Positions 1 through 8,373 of a stretch of 64,000 nt of DNA are shown piece by piece. The notes beneath the pieces were generated by a model. That model was not told the origin of the DNA and did not search any database. It saw nothing but the letters and a program-made list of their open reading frames with translations. How positions within the stretch are numbered: position 1 is the first letter of the stretch; each line of letters opens with the position of its first letter. Source of the stretch: Aphelocoma coerulescens (Eukaryota; Chordata; Aves; Passeriformes; Corvidae). The stretch is from contig NW_027183981.1 of NCBI RefSeq assembly GCF_041296385.1, positions 682,001 to 746,000 on the forward strand. The letters are read 5' to 3'. The translations under genes and the position numbers were made by a program.

Positions 1-30
1 CAACTCCATAGAGCGCATCCTTCTCTCAAG
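1..30 (+). repeat. Partial unit (3' tail) at the left edge
   Basis: These 30 bases match the last 30 bases of a complete unit (for example 1969-1998). They show that the array continues to the left of the window. Confidence 0.95.
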
Positions 31-295
31 GTGGCAGAGTCCTTGGCGGAAGTGAAGCATCTGCAGCTGCAGTTCAGACTGAGAGATGTGCCAGGACAGG
101 AAACATTTGCTGACCTTCCCTGTTCCCTGTGCAACATGATTCTCGCATCCCAGTCACTTTCACACACCTTCGGTACCCCTGAGTCCAAGCAGCTAAAGCT
201 CACAGAGACAGAAGTGTCAGGAAGGAAAACGTTGCAAAAGCACCCCCTTCTCTTATCAGCATATAAATTGTGCACAACAGGCTGCGGCACCGAAC

Positions 296-386
296 CTTCC
301 TTCTCAGATAGACATGCCATCACACTTTTCACTCTTGCAGCTTGGTTGAAAAGCTCCAGCAGCTGCTCCCGCAATAGCAAAAGGTT
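296..386 (-). pseudogene. Exon-like segment C, 91 bp (reference U1), possibly an exon remnant
   Basis: On the minus strand ttcacttctag precedes an open, leucine- and charge-rich stretch (N-L-L-L-L-R-E-Q-L-L-E-L) and GAAG-GTTCGG follows as a weak donor. It lies only 30 bp after segment B, too short for a normal intron, and joining the two shifts into a frame that stops. In U10 the stretch contains an in-frame TGA. I judge it non-functional as it stands. Confidence 0.22.
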
Positions 387-416
387 CTAGAAGTGAAAGC
401 CAGTTTGGGGCTGCAC

Positions 417-507
417 CTTCTCCTTGCCGCATGTAAGCCACACCAAACTCCCTGATGCACTCTGTCCTCCCCTTCTCAAAGGAGTAGACGGTGGCATCAG
501 GACACAC
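417..507 (-). pseudogene. Exon-like segment B, 91 bp (reference U1), possibly an exon remnant
   Basis: Read on the minus strand, a pyrimidine-rich tract ends in ACACAG directly before GTGTGTCCTGATG, and 91 bp later comes GAGAAG followed by GTGCAG, a plausible donor. The enclosed frame is open for 30 codons, beginning V-C-P-D-A-T and ending M-R-Q-G-E. I do not recognise the peptide. It could be part of a gene from which the repeat was built. The segment is wholly missing from U20, U22 and U24. Confidence 0.25.
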
Positions 508-624
508 CTGTGTCCCAGCAGCTGGGTGCCCAGCCGGGAGCAGGAGCAGGGCTGGGGCTGCTCCCAAAGTTGCCCCGCCCCAATGCCAGAGCCGGACATA
601 TGCTGAGGGGGGGCTGGATCAGGC

Positions 625-630
625 TTTATT
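625..630 (-). promoter_or_regulatory. AATAAA poly(A)-signal-like hexamer, minus strand (reference U1)
   Basis: The plus strand reads TTTATT in ggctttattgtcc. It recurs once per unit at offset +594 (+420 in the deleted units). On the minus strand it overlaps the end of a short open frame that closes with TGA directly after it. The hexamer alone is weak evidence for 3'-end formation. Confidence 0.3.
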
Positions 631-860
631 GTCCAGCTGCATGCCAGGAGTGAGCACAAAATCTACCTGCATTCTCTGCAGCATGCCATCCTGGAGCAGA
701 GCCATTGCCAAAGGAAGCCGTGAGCCCGTGCCAAGCCAGTGCCGGAGTGGGATCCTAGCAGCACCTGTGGAAGCCGGGAGAGAGGAGCCCACCTGGAGCA
801 GGTTCGTGCAGGATTAATCATCCCGTGGCTTCCCACCAGGGTCCTGTTGCTTCCAAAAGG

Positions 861-1225
861 CCCCACAGTGTCACTGTGGCCCCTCGGTTCCACCAGGTTC
901 CATAGCGTCACTGTGGTGCCCAGGGTTCCGTCAGCTTCGCCAGCATCCCCACGGTCTGCAGAGCTCCCCGAGCTTCTGTGGTGTCACAGTGGAGGCAGGG
1001 TTGCATCAGGTTCCATAGCATCAGCACGGTCTCCAGGGCTCCCCTGAGCTTCTGTGGTGGTGTCACAGAGGAGCCAGGCTTCCTTGTAGTTCCCCAGCAT
1101 CACAAAGGCTCTCCTGGGAGCCACGGGTCACAAAGCACCGTGGGCTCTGTGCAGCCCCGCTGTGTCACAATGGCCGCTGGCTTCCACGAGCCCCCGCAGT
1201 GTCCCAGTGGGCCCCGTGGCTTTAG
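861..1225 (+). repeat. Minisatellite-derived zone of a unit (reference U1)
   Basis: The core 75-bp repeat (970-1045 here) is flanked by degraded relatives. Upstream, gttccatagcgtcac and catccccacggtctgcagagctcccc align with parts of the core. Downstream, gtcacagaggagccaggctt followed by ccagcatcacaaaggctctcctggg aligns with a core copy lacking part of its middle. Later tgtcacaatgg and cccgcagtgtcccagtggg look like still older copies. The same zone occurs in every unit at offset about +830. Confidence 0.75.
863..879. other. Perfect 17-bp inverted repeat at the start of the minisatellite zone (reference U1)
   Basis: CCACAGTG and CACTGTGG are exact reverse complements around a single T. The element occurs once per full-length unit at offset +832, and I see no unit in which it is broken. 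It could be a protein-binding palindrome or a by-product of degenerate minisatellite sequence. Confidence 0.6.
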
Positions 1226-1652
1226 GAGTGGGTGGCTGGGAGTTGGTGCCAGCGGCTGGGGGAGCAGCAGCAGGGACTGTGTGTGGACAGTGCCATGGCC
1301 ACTTGTGTGGCCACTGGTGTCTCTGTGCCAGGCACAGCCGTGGTGTGTAACACCGGCTCCGGGTCCTTTGGCTGTGCAGGTGGCAGTCACGGCCTGGAGC
1401 AGGGCTGCTCCCGGGGGACAGCCTGGGGCAGGAGGCTGCTGGAGATTCATTCCCCACACTCCTTGTCATGAGGTGCTCAGAGTGATTGGAAAGGCTGTTG
1501 GCAGCAGGCAGTTCTCTGGGTTCAAGCTGTGGAGCTGTCAGCGGGAATGCAAAGGCCAAGCTGCTGAGCCTTTTTTCCTGGTGCCTTTAGTGTGTGAGCA
1601 GTCCCTGGTGCCGTTGTCTTTGGATCCTGAGTGTGGGAGAGGCAAGGCTTAG
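978..1652 (+). other. Open frame of 224 codons through the minisatellite zone, probably non-coding
   Basis: This frame enters from the core minisatellite, passes through the GC-rich middle and ends near a lysine-alanine TAG. In other units it is cut to 171 or 196 codons by the 8-bp insertion and diverted by the 1-bp and 2-bp deletions. Low-complexity Gly/Ser/Trp/Cys composition matches GC-rich repeat DNA rather than a protein family. Confidence 0.25.
1296..1313. other. Perfect 7-bp-arm hairpin with TTGT loop (reference U1)
   Basis: TGGCCAC-TTGT-GTGGCCA can fold into a short hairpin. It is preserved in every complete unit, even where a 2-bp deletion lies immediately upstream. No role is evident. 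Confidence 0.6.
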
Positions 1653-1967
1653 GATGGTGCGTAGAGCTGAGAAGGAAAGTGCCGAGAGCAGCGTGTGTGC
1701 TGCTGCTTTGAGGGGTGCAGTTGAAGTTGTAGGCAGCAAGAGCTTTCTCAGCTGGCCCTTTTGTGAGCTCTGCTTTTGCCAGATGACTTCCATCTTACCC
1801 TCTTACCATCTTAGCCTCTCATTTTTGCATATCCCAAACCCCCTTCCAAACATCCAGCAGCTGCTTGTAAAGAAGAAGTCCTAGAACAAAAAGCCAGTGC
1901 TGCCTTTCATAGCCCCTTTGCTGTCTATGAAGTAGAGGAAAGAAGCTAGTGAGACGCACTTTCTTTC

Positions 1968-2348
1968 TCAACTCCATAGAGCGCATCCTTCTCTCAAGGT
2001 GGCAGAGTCCTTGGCGGAAGTGAAGCATCTGCAGCTGCAGTTCAGACTGAGAGATGTGCCAGGACAGGAAACATTTGCTGACCTTCCCTGTTCCCTGTGC
2101 AACATGATTCTCGCATCCCAGTCACTTTCACACACCTTCGGTACCCCTGAGTCCAAGCAGCTAAAGCTCACAGAGACAGAAGTGTCAGGAAGGAAAACGT
2201 TGCAAAAGCACCCCCTTCTCTTATCAGCATATAAATTGTGCACAACAGGCTGCGGCACCGAACCTTCCTTCTCAGATAGACATGCCATCACACTTTTCAC
2301 TCTTGCAGCTCGGTTGAAAAGCTCCAGCAGCTGCTCCCGCAATAGCAA
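1968..2348 (-). other. Open frame of 126 codons across the unit junction, probably non-coding
   Basis: The frame starts at an internal ATG within segment C and runs over the U1/U2 boundary. It is open in most units but broken by TGA in U10, and its start is removed in U20, U22 and U24. Variation among copies is mostly amino-acid changing (Arg/Gln/Pro at one codon, Trp/Cys at another). No known domain, signal peptide or membrane segment is apparent. Confidence 0.3.
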
Positions 2349-2358
2349 AAGGTTCTAG
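1999..2358 (+). other. Open frame of 119 codons at the unit start, probably non-coding
   Basis: The frame begins with GTG, not ATG; its first ATG comes 36 codons in. It overlaps the minus-strand 126-codon frame almost completely. Copies differ at Thr/Ile, Leu/Phe/Ala-region and Arg/Trp/Gln/Gly sites with no sign of preference for silent change. I recognise no family. Confidence 0.25.
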
Positions 2359-2937
2359 AAGTGAAAGCCAGTTTGGGGCTGCACCTTCTCCTTGCCGCAT
2401 GTAAGCCACACCAAACTCCCTGATGCACTCTGTCCTCCCCTTCTCAAAGGAGTAGACGGTGGCATCAGGACACACCTGTGTCCCAGCAGCTGGGTGCCCA
2501 GCCGGGAGCAGGAGCAGGGCTGGGGCTGCTCCCAAAGTTGCCCCGCCCCAATGCCAGAGCCGGACATATGCTGAGGGGGGGCTGGATCAGGCTTTATTGT
2601 CCAGCTGCATGCCAGGAGTGAGCACAAAATCTACCTGCATTCTCTGCAGCATGCCATCCTGGAGCAGAGCCATTGCCAAAGGAAGCCGTGAGCCCGTGCC
2701 AAGCCAGTGCCGGAGTGGGATCCTAGCAGCACCTGTGGAAGCCGGGAGAGAGGAGCCCACCTGGAGCAGGTTCGTGCAGGATTAATCATCCCGTGGCTTC
2801 CCACCAGGGTCCTGTTGCTTCCAAAAGGCCCCACAGTGTCACTGTGGCCCCTCGGTTCCACCAGGTTCCATAGCGTCACTGTGGTGCCCAGGGTTCCGTC
2901 AGCTTCGCCAGCATCCCCACGGTCTGCAGAGCTCCCC

Positions 2938-3088
2938 GAGCTTCTGTGGTGTCACAGTGGAGGCAGGGTTGCATCAGGTTCCATAGCATCAGCACGGTCT
3001 CCAGGGCTCCAAGAGCTTCTGTGGTGTCACAGAGGAGGCAGGGTTGCATCAGGTTCCATAGCATCAGCACGGTCTCCAGGGCTCCCCT
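2938..3088 (+). repeat. Core minisatellite array, 2 copies (75+76 bp), U2
   Basis: Each copy runs from gagcttctgtggtgtcacag to cggtctccagggctccc. The internal copy is 75 bp and ends ctccaa; the last copy is 76 bp because it ends cccct, which creates a TGA in the plus frame. Confidence 0.95.
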
Positions 3089-3502
3089 GAGCTTCTGTGG
3101 TGGTGTCACAGAGGAGCCAGGCTTCCTTGTAGTTCCCCAGCATCACAAAGGCTCTCCTGGGAGCCACGGGTCACAAAGCACCGTGGGCTCTGTGCAGCCC
3201 CGCTGTGTCACAATGGCCGCTGGCTTCCACGAGCCCCCGCAGTGTCCCAGTGGGCCCCGTGGCTTTAGGAGTGGGTGGCTGGGAGTTGGTGCCAGCGGCT
3301 GGGGGAGCAGCAGCAGGGACTGTGTGTGGACAGTGCCATGGCCACTTGTGTGGCCACTGGTGTCTCTGTGCCAGGCACAGCCGTGGTGTGTAACACCGGC
3401 TCCGGGTCCTTTGGCTGTGCAGGTGGCAGTCACGGCCTGGAGCAGGGCTGCTCCCGGGGGACAGCCTGGGGCAGGAGGCTGCTGGAGATTCATTCCCCAC
3501 AC

Positions 3503-3510
3503 GCTGCAGC
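3503..3510 (+). repeat. 8-bp insertion marking one family of units (example U2)
   Basis: Units with cacacgctgcagctcc instead of cacactcc are longer by 8 bp. The insertion is present in U2, U4, U6, U11, U12, U14, U15, U16, U18 and U25-U31, and absent in the others. In U11, U14 and U25 the first inserted base is A rather than G. Exact placement is ambiguous by a few bases. Confidence 0.85.
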
Positions 3511-4049
3511 TCCTTGTCATGAGGTGCTCAGAGTGATTGGAAAGGCTGTTGCCAGCGTGCAGTTCTCTGGGTTCAAGCTGTGGAGCTGTCAGCGGGAATG
3601 CAAAGGCCAAGCTGGTGAGCCTTTTGTCCTGGTGCCTTTAGTGTGTGAGCAGTCCCTGGTGCCGTTGTCTTTGGATCCTGAGTGTGGGAGAGGCAAGGCT
3701 TAGGATGGTGCGTAGAGCTGAGAAGGAAAGTGCCGAGAGCAGCGTGTGTGCTGCTGCTTTGAGGGGTGCAGTTGAAGTTGTAGGCAGCAAGAGCTTTCTC
3801 AGCTGGCCCTTTTGTGAGCTCTGCTTTTGCCAGATGACTTCCATCTTACCCTCTTACCATCTTAGCCTCTCATTTTTGCATATCCCAAACCCCCTTCCAA
3901 ACATCCAGCAGCTGCTTGTAAAGAAGAAGTCCTAGAACAAAAAGCCAGTGCTGCCTTTCATAGCCCCTTTGCTGTCTATGAAGTAGAGGAAAGAAGCTAG
4001 TGAGACGCACTTTCTTTCTCAACTCCATAGAGCGCATCCTTCTCTCAAG

Positions 4050-6322
4050 GTGGCAGAGTCCTTGGCGGAAGTGAAGCATCTGCAGCTGCAGTTCAGACTG
4101 AGAGATGTGCCAGGACAGGAAACATTTGCTGACCTTCCCTGTTCCCTGTGCAACATGATTCTCGCATCACAGTCACTTTCACACACCTTCGGTATCCCTG
4201 AGTCCAAGCAGCTAAAGCTCACAGAGACAGAAGTGTCAGGAAGGAAAACGTTGCAAAAGCACCCCCTTCTCTTATCAGCATATAAATTGTGCACAACAGG
4301 CTGCGGCACCGAACCTTCCTTCTCAGATAGACATGCCATCACACTTTTCACTCTTGCAGCTCGGTTGAAAAGCTCCAGCAGCTGCTCCCGCAATAGCAAA
4401 AGGTTCTAGAAGTGAAAGCCAGTTTGGGGCTGCACCTTCTCCTTGCCGCATGTAAGCCACACCAAACTCCCTGATGCACTCTGTCCTCCCCTTCTCAAAG
4501 GAGTAGACGGTGGCATCAGGACACACCTGTGTCCCAGCAGCTGGGTGCCCAGCCGGGAGCAGGAGCAGGGCTGGGGCTGCTCCCAAAGTTGCCCCGCCCC
4601 AATGCCAGAGCCGGACATATGCTGAGGGGGGGCTGGATCAGGCTTTATTGTCCAGCTGCATGCCAGGAGTGAGCACAAAATCTACCTGCATTCTCTGCAG
4701 CATGCCATCCTGGAGCAGAGCCATTGCCAAAGGAAGCCGTGAGCCCGTGCCAAGCCAGTGCCGGAGTGGGATCCTAGCAGCACCTGTGGAAGCCGGGAGA
4801 GAGGAGCCCACCTGGAGCAGGTTCGTGCAGGATTAATCATCCCGTGGCTTCCCACCAGGGTCCTGTTGCTTCCAAAAGGCCCCACAGTGTCACTGTGGCC
4901 CCTCGGTTCCACCAGGTTCCATAGCGTCACTGTGGTGCCCAGGGTTCCGTCAGCTTCGCCAGCATCCCCACGGTCTGCAGAGCTCCCCGAGCTTCTGTGG
5001 TGTCACAGTGGAGGCAGGGTTGCATCAGGTTCCATAGCATCAGCACGGTCTCCAGGGCTCCCCTGAGCTTCTGTGGTGTCACAGTGGAGGCAGGGTTGCA
5101 TCAGGTTCCATAGCATCACCACAGTCTCCAGGGCTCCCTGAGCTTCTGTGGTGTCACAGAGGAGGCAGGGTTGCATCAGGTTCCATAGCATCAGCACGGT
5201 CTCCAGGGCTCCCAGAGGTTCTGTGGTGTCACAGAGGAGGCAGGGTTGCATCAGGTTCCATAGCATCACCACGGTCTCCAGGGCTCCCCTGAGCTTCTGT
5301 GGTGGTGTCACAGAGGAGGCAGGGTTGCATCAGGTTCCATAGCATCAGCACGGTCTCCAGGACTCCCCTGAGCTTCTGTGGTGGTGTCACAGAGGAGCCA
5401 GGCTTCCTTGTAGTTCTCCAGCATCACAAAGGCTCTCCTGGGAGCCACGGGTCACAAAGCACCGTGGGCTCTGTGCAGCCCCGCTGTGTCACAATGGCCG
5501 CTGGCTTCCACGAGCCCCCGCAGTGTCCCAGTGGGCCCCGTGGCTTTAGGAGTGGGTGGCTGGGAGTTGGTGCCAGCGGCTGGGGGAGCAGCAGCAGGGA
5601 CTGTGTGTGGACAGTGCCATGGCCACTTGTGTGGCCACTGGTGTCTCTGTGCCAGGCACAGCCGTGGTGTGTAACACCGGCTCCGGGTCCTTTGGCTGTG
5701 CAGGTGGCAGTCACGGCCTGGAGCAGGGCTGCTCCCGGGGGACAGCCTGGGGCAGGAGGCTGCTGGAGATTCATTCCCCACACTCCTTGTCATGAGGTGC
5801 TCAGAGTGATTGGAAAGGCTGTTGGCAGCAGGCAGTTCTCTGGGTTCAAGCTGTGGAGCTGTCAGCGGGAATGCAAAGGCCAAGCTGGTGAGCCTTTTTT
5901 CCTGGTGCCTTTAGTGTGTGAGCAGTCCCTGGTGCCGTTGTCTTTGGATCCTGAGTGTGGGAGAGGCAAGGCTTAGGATGGTGCGTAGAGCTGAGAAGGA
6001 AAGTGCCGAGAGCAGCATGTGTGCTGCTGCTTTGAGGGGTGCAGTTGAAGTTGTAGGCAGCAAGAGCTTTCTCAGCTGGCCCTTTTGTGAGCTCTGCTTT
6101 TGCCAGATGACTTCCATCTTACCCTCTTACCATCTTAGCCTCTCATTTTTGCATATCCCAAACCCCCTTCCAAACATCCAGCAGCTGCTTGTAAAGAAGA
6201 AGTCCTAGAACAAAAAGCCAGTGCTGCCTTTCATAGCCCCTTTGCTGTCTATGAAGTAGAGGAAAGAAGCTAGTGAGACGCACTTTCTTTCTCAACTCCA
6301 TAGAGCGCATCCTTCTCTCAAG
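4050..6322 (+). repeat. Macrosatellite unit U3 (2273 bp), longest in the window
   Basis: It has five core minisatellite copies (+305 bp over the basic class) and no 8-bp insertion. It carries the cgcatcacag and ggtatcc states on the left but gccttttttcc on the right. Private changes include a ggactcc in the last core copy, agttctccag just downstream and gcagcatgtg near 6016. Confidence 0.97.
4989..5369 (+). repeat. Core minisatellite array, 5 copies (76+75+75+76+79 bp), U3
   Basis: This is the only array with three cccct-ending (terminal-type) copies, at positions 1, 4 and 5. The fifth copy has the ggtggtg extension and a private ggactcc. The copy lengths sum to 381 bp and fully explain the unit length. 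Confidence 0.95.
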
Positions 6323-8373
6323 GTGGCAGAGTCCTTGGCGGAAGTGAAGCATCTGCAGCTGCAGTTCAGACTGAGAGATGTGCCAGGACAGGAAACATTT
6401 GCTGACCTTCCCTGTTCCCTGTGCAACATGATTCTCGCATCCCAGTCACTTTCACACACCTTCGGTACCCCTGAGTCTGAGCAGCTAAAGCTCACAGAGA
6501 CAGAAGTGTCAGGAAGGAAAACGTTCCAAAAGCACCCCCGTCTCTTATCAGCATATAAATTGTGCACAACAGGCTGCGGCACCGAACCTTCCTTCTCAGA
6601 TAGACATGCCATCACACTTTTCACTCTTGCAGCTCGGTTGAAAAGCTCCAGCAGCTGCTCCCGCAATAGCAAAAGGTTCTAGAAGTGAAAGCCAGTTTGG
6701 GGCTGCACCTTCTCCTTGCCGCATGTAAGCCACACCAAACTCCCTGATGCACTCTGTCCTCCCCTTCTCAAAGGAGTAGACGGTGGCATCAGGACACACC
6801 TGTGTCCCAGCAGCTGGGTGCCCAGCCGGGAGCAGGAGCAGGGCTGGGGCTGCTCCCAAAGTTGCCCCGCCCCAATGCCAGAGCCGGACATATGCTGAGG
6901 GGGGGCTGGATCAGGCTTTATTGTCCAGCTGCATGCCAGGAGTGAGCACAAAATCTACCTGCATTCTCTGCAGCATGCCATCCTGGAGCAGAGCCATTGC
7001 CAAAGGAAGCCGTGAGCCCGTGCCAAGCCAGTGCCGGAGTGGGATCCTAGCAGCACCTGTGGAAGCCGGGAGAGAGGAGCCCACCTGGAGCACGTTCGTG
7101 CAGGATTAATCATCCCGTGGCTTCCCACCAGGGTCCTGTTGCTTCCAAAAGGCCCCACAGTGTCACTGTGGCCCCTCGGTTCCACCAGGTTCCATAGCGT
7201 CACTGTGGTGCCCAGGGTTCCGTCAGCTTCGCCAGCATCCCCACGGTCTGCAGAGGTCCCCGAGCTTCTGTGGTGTCACAGTGGAGGCAGGGTTGCATCA
7301 GGTTCCATAGCATCAGCACGGTCTCCAGGGCTCCAAGAGCTTCTGTGGTGTCACAGAGGAGGCAGGGTTGCATCAGGTTCCATAGCATCACCACGGTCTC
7401 CAGGGCTCCCCTGAGCTTCTGTGGTGGTGTCACAGAGGAGCCAGGCTTCCTTGTAGTTCCCCAGCATCACAAAGGCTCTCCTGGGAGCCACGGGTCACAA
7501 AGCACCGTGGGCTCTGTGCAGCCCCGCTGTGTCACAATGGCCGCTGGCTTCCACGAGCCCCCGCAGTGTCCCAGTGGGCCCCGTGGCTTTAGGAGTGGGT
7601 GGCTGGGAGTTGGTGCCAGCGGCTGGGGGAGCAGCAGCAGGGACTGTGTGTGGACAGTGCCATGGCCACTTGTGTGGCCACTGGTGTCTCTGTGCCAGGC
7701 ACAGCCGTGGTGTGTAACACCGGCTCCGGGTCCTTTGGCTGTGCAGGTGGCAGTCACGGCCTGGAGCAGGGCTGCTCCCGGGGGACAGCCTGGGGCAGGA
7801 GGCTGCTGGAGATTCATTCCCCACACGCTGCAGCTCCTTGTCATGAGGTGCTCAGAGTGATTGGAAAGGCTGTTGCCAGCGTGCAGTTCTCTGGGTTCAA
7901 GCTGTGGAGCTGTCAGCGGGAATGCAAAGGCCAAGCTGGTGAGCCTTTTGTCCTGGTGCCTTTAGTGTGTGAGCAGTCCCTGGTGCCGTTGTCTTTGGAT
8001 CCTGAGTGTGGGAGAGGCAAGGCTTAGGATGGTGCGTAGAGCTGAGAAGGAAAGTGCCGAGAGCAGCGTGTGTGCTGCTGCTTTGAGGGGTGCAGTTGAA
8101 GTTGTAGGCAGCAAGAGCTTTCTCAGCTGGCCCTTTTGTGAGCTCTGCTTTTGCCAGATGACTTCCATCTTACCCTCTTACCATCTTAGCCTCTCATTTT
8201 TGCATATCCCAAACCCCCTTCCAAACATCCAGCAGCTGCTTGTAAAGAAGAAGTCCTAGAACAAAAAGCCAGTGCTGCCTTTCATAGCCCCTTTGCTGTC
8301 TATGAAGTAGAGGAAAGAAGCTAGTGAGACGCACTTTCTTTCTCAACTCCATAGAGCGCATCCTTCTCTCAAG
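6323..8373 (+). repeat. Macrosatellite unit U4 (2051 bp)
   Basis: Two core copies plus the 8-bp insertion. Private changes: gagtctgagcag near 6475, cccccgtctc near 6535 and gagcacgttc near 7088. It carries the gttccaa state and gaggtccccgag just before the core array. Confidence 0.97.
7262..7412 (+). repeat. Core minisatellite array, 2 copies (75+76 bp), U4
   Basis: Same layout as U2, but the last copy reads catcaccacgg instead of catcagcacgg. Confidence 0.95.

Larger units (their letters stand above)
31..1998 (+). repeat. Macrosatellite unit U1 (1968 bp)
   Basis: This is the basic length class, used here as the reference for offsets. It has one core minisatellite copy (970-1045) and lacks the 8-bp insertion. 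Diagnostic states: ggtacc near offset 145, gttgcaa, cttgg at the hypervariable CpG site near offset 300, gccttttttcc near the 3' side, and gcttttgccagatgac. Confidence 0.97.
1999..4049 (+). repeat. Macrosatellite unit U2 (2051 bp)
   Basis: It equals the 1968-bp class plus one extra 75-bp minisatellite copy and the 8-bp insertion (gctgcagc-type) near 3503. It has intact ctcgg at the hypervariable site and gccttttgtcc on the 3' side. Confidence 0.97.

Noticed and set aside
31..390. 119-codon plus-strand open frame found in nearly every unit, as a conserved gene
   Set aside because: It starts with GTG in what looks like a vertebrate genome, overlaps an equally long minus-strand frame, and its copies vary mainly at amino-acid-changing and CpG sites. 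Conservation is explained by homogenisation of the array.
304..567. Minus-strand frame beginning with a leucine-rich stretch that resembles a signal peptide
   Set aside because: The leucine run comes from a pyrimidine-rich tract that looks more like the region before a splice acceptor. The frame stops soon after the putative exon and is absent in the deleted units.
1128..1559. 143-codon minus-strand frame rich in Pro, His and Ser as a secreted or structural protein
   Set aside because: It is disrupted by the 8-bp insertion and the 1-bp and 2-bp deletions in other units, has low-complexity composition typical of GC-rich DNA, and overlaps several other open frames.
1741..1998. Remnant of a CR1-type or SINE element in the less GC-rich 3' part of the unit
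   Set aside because: I see no characteristic 3' tail repeat, poly(A) run, target-site duplication or reverse-transcriptase frame. A library search would be decisive.
2938..3088. CRISPR-like array
   Set aside because: Copies directly abut with no spacers and are 75-76 bp, which is a minisatellite.
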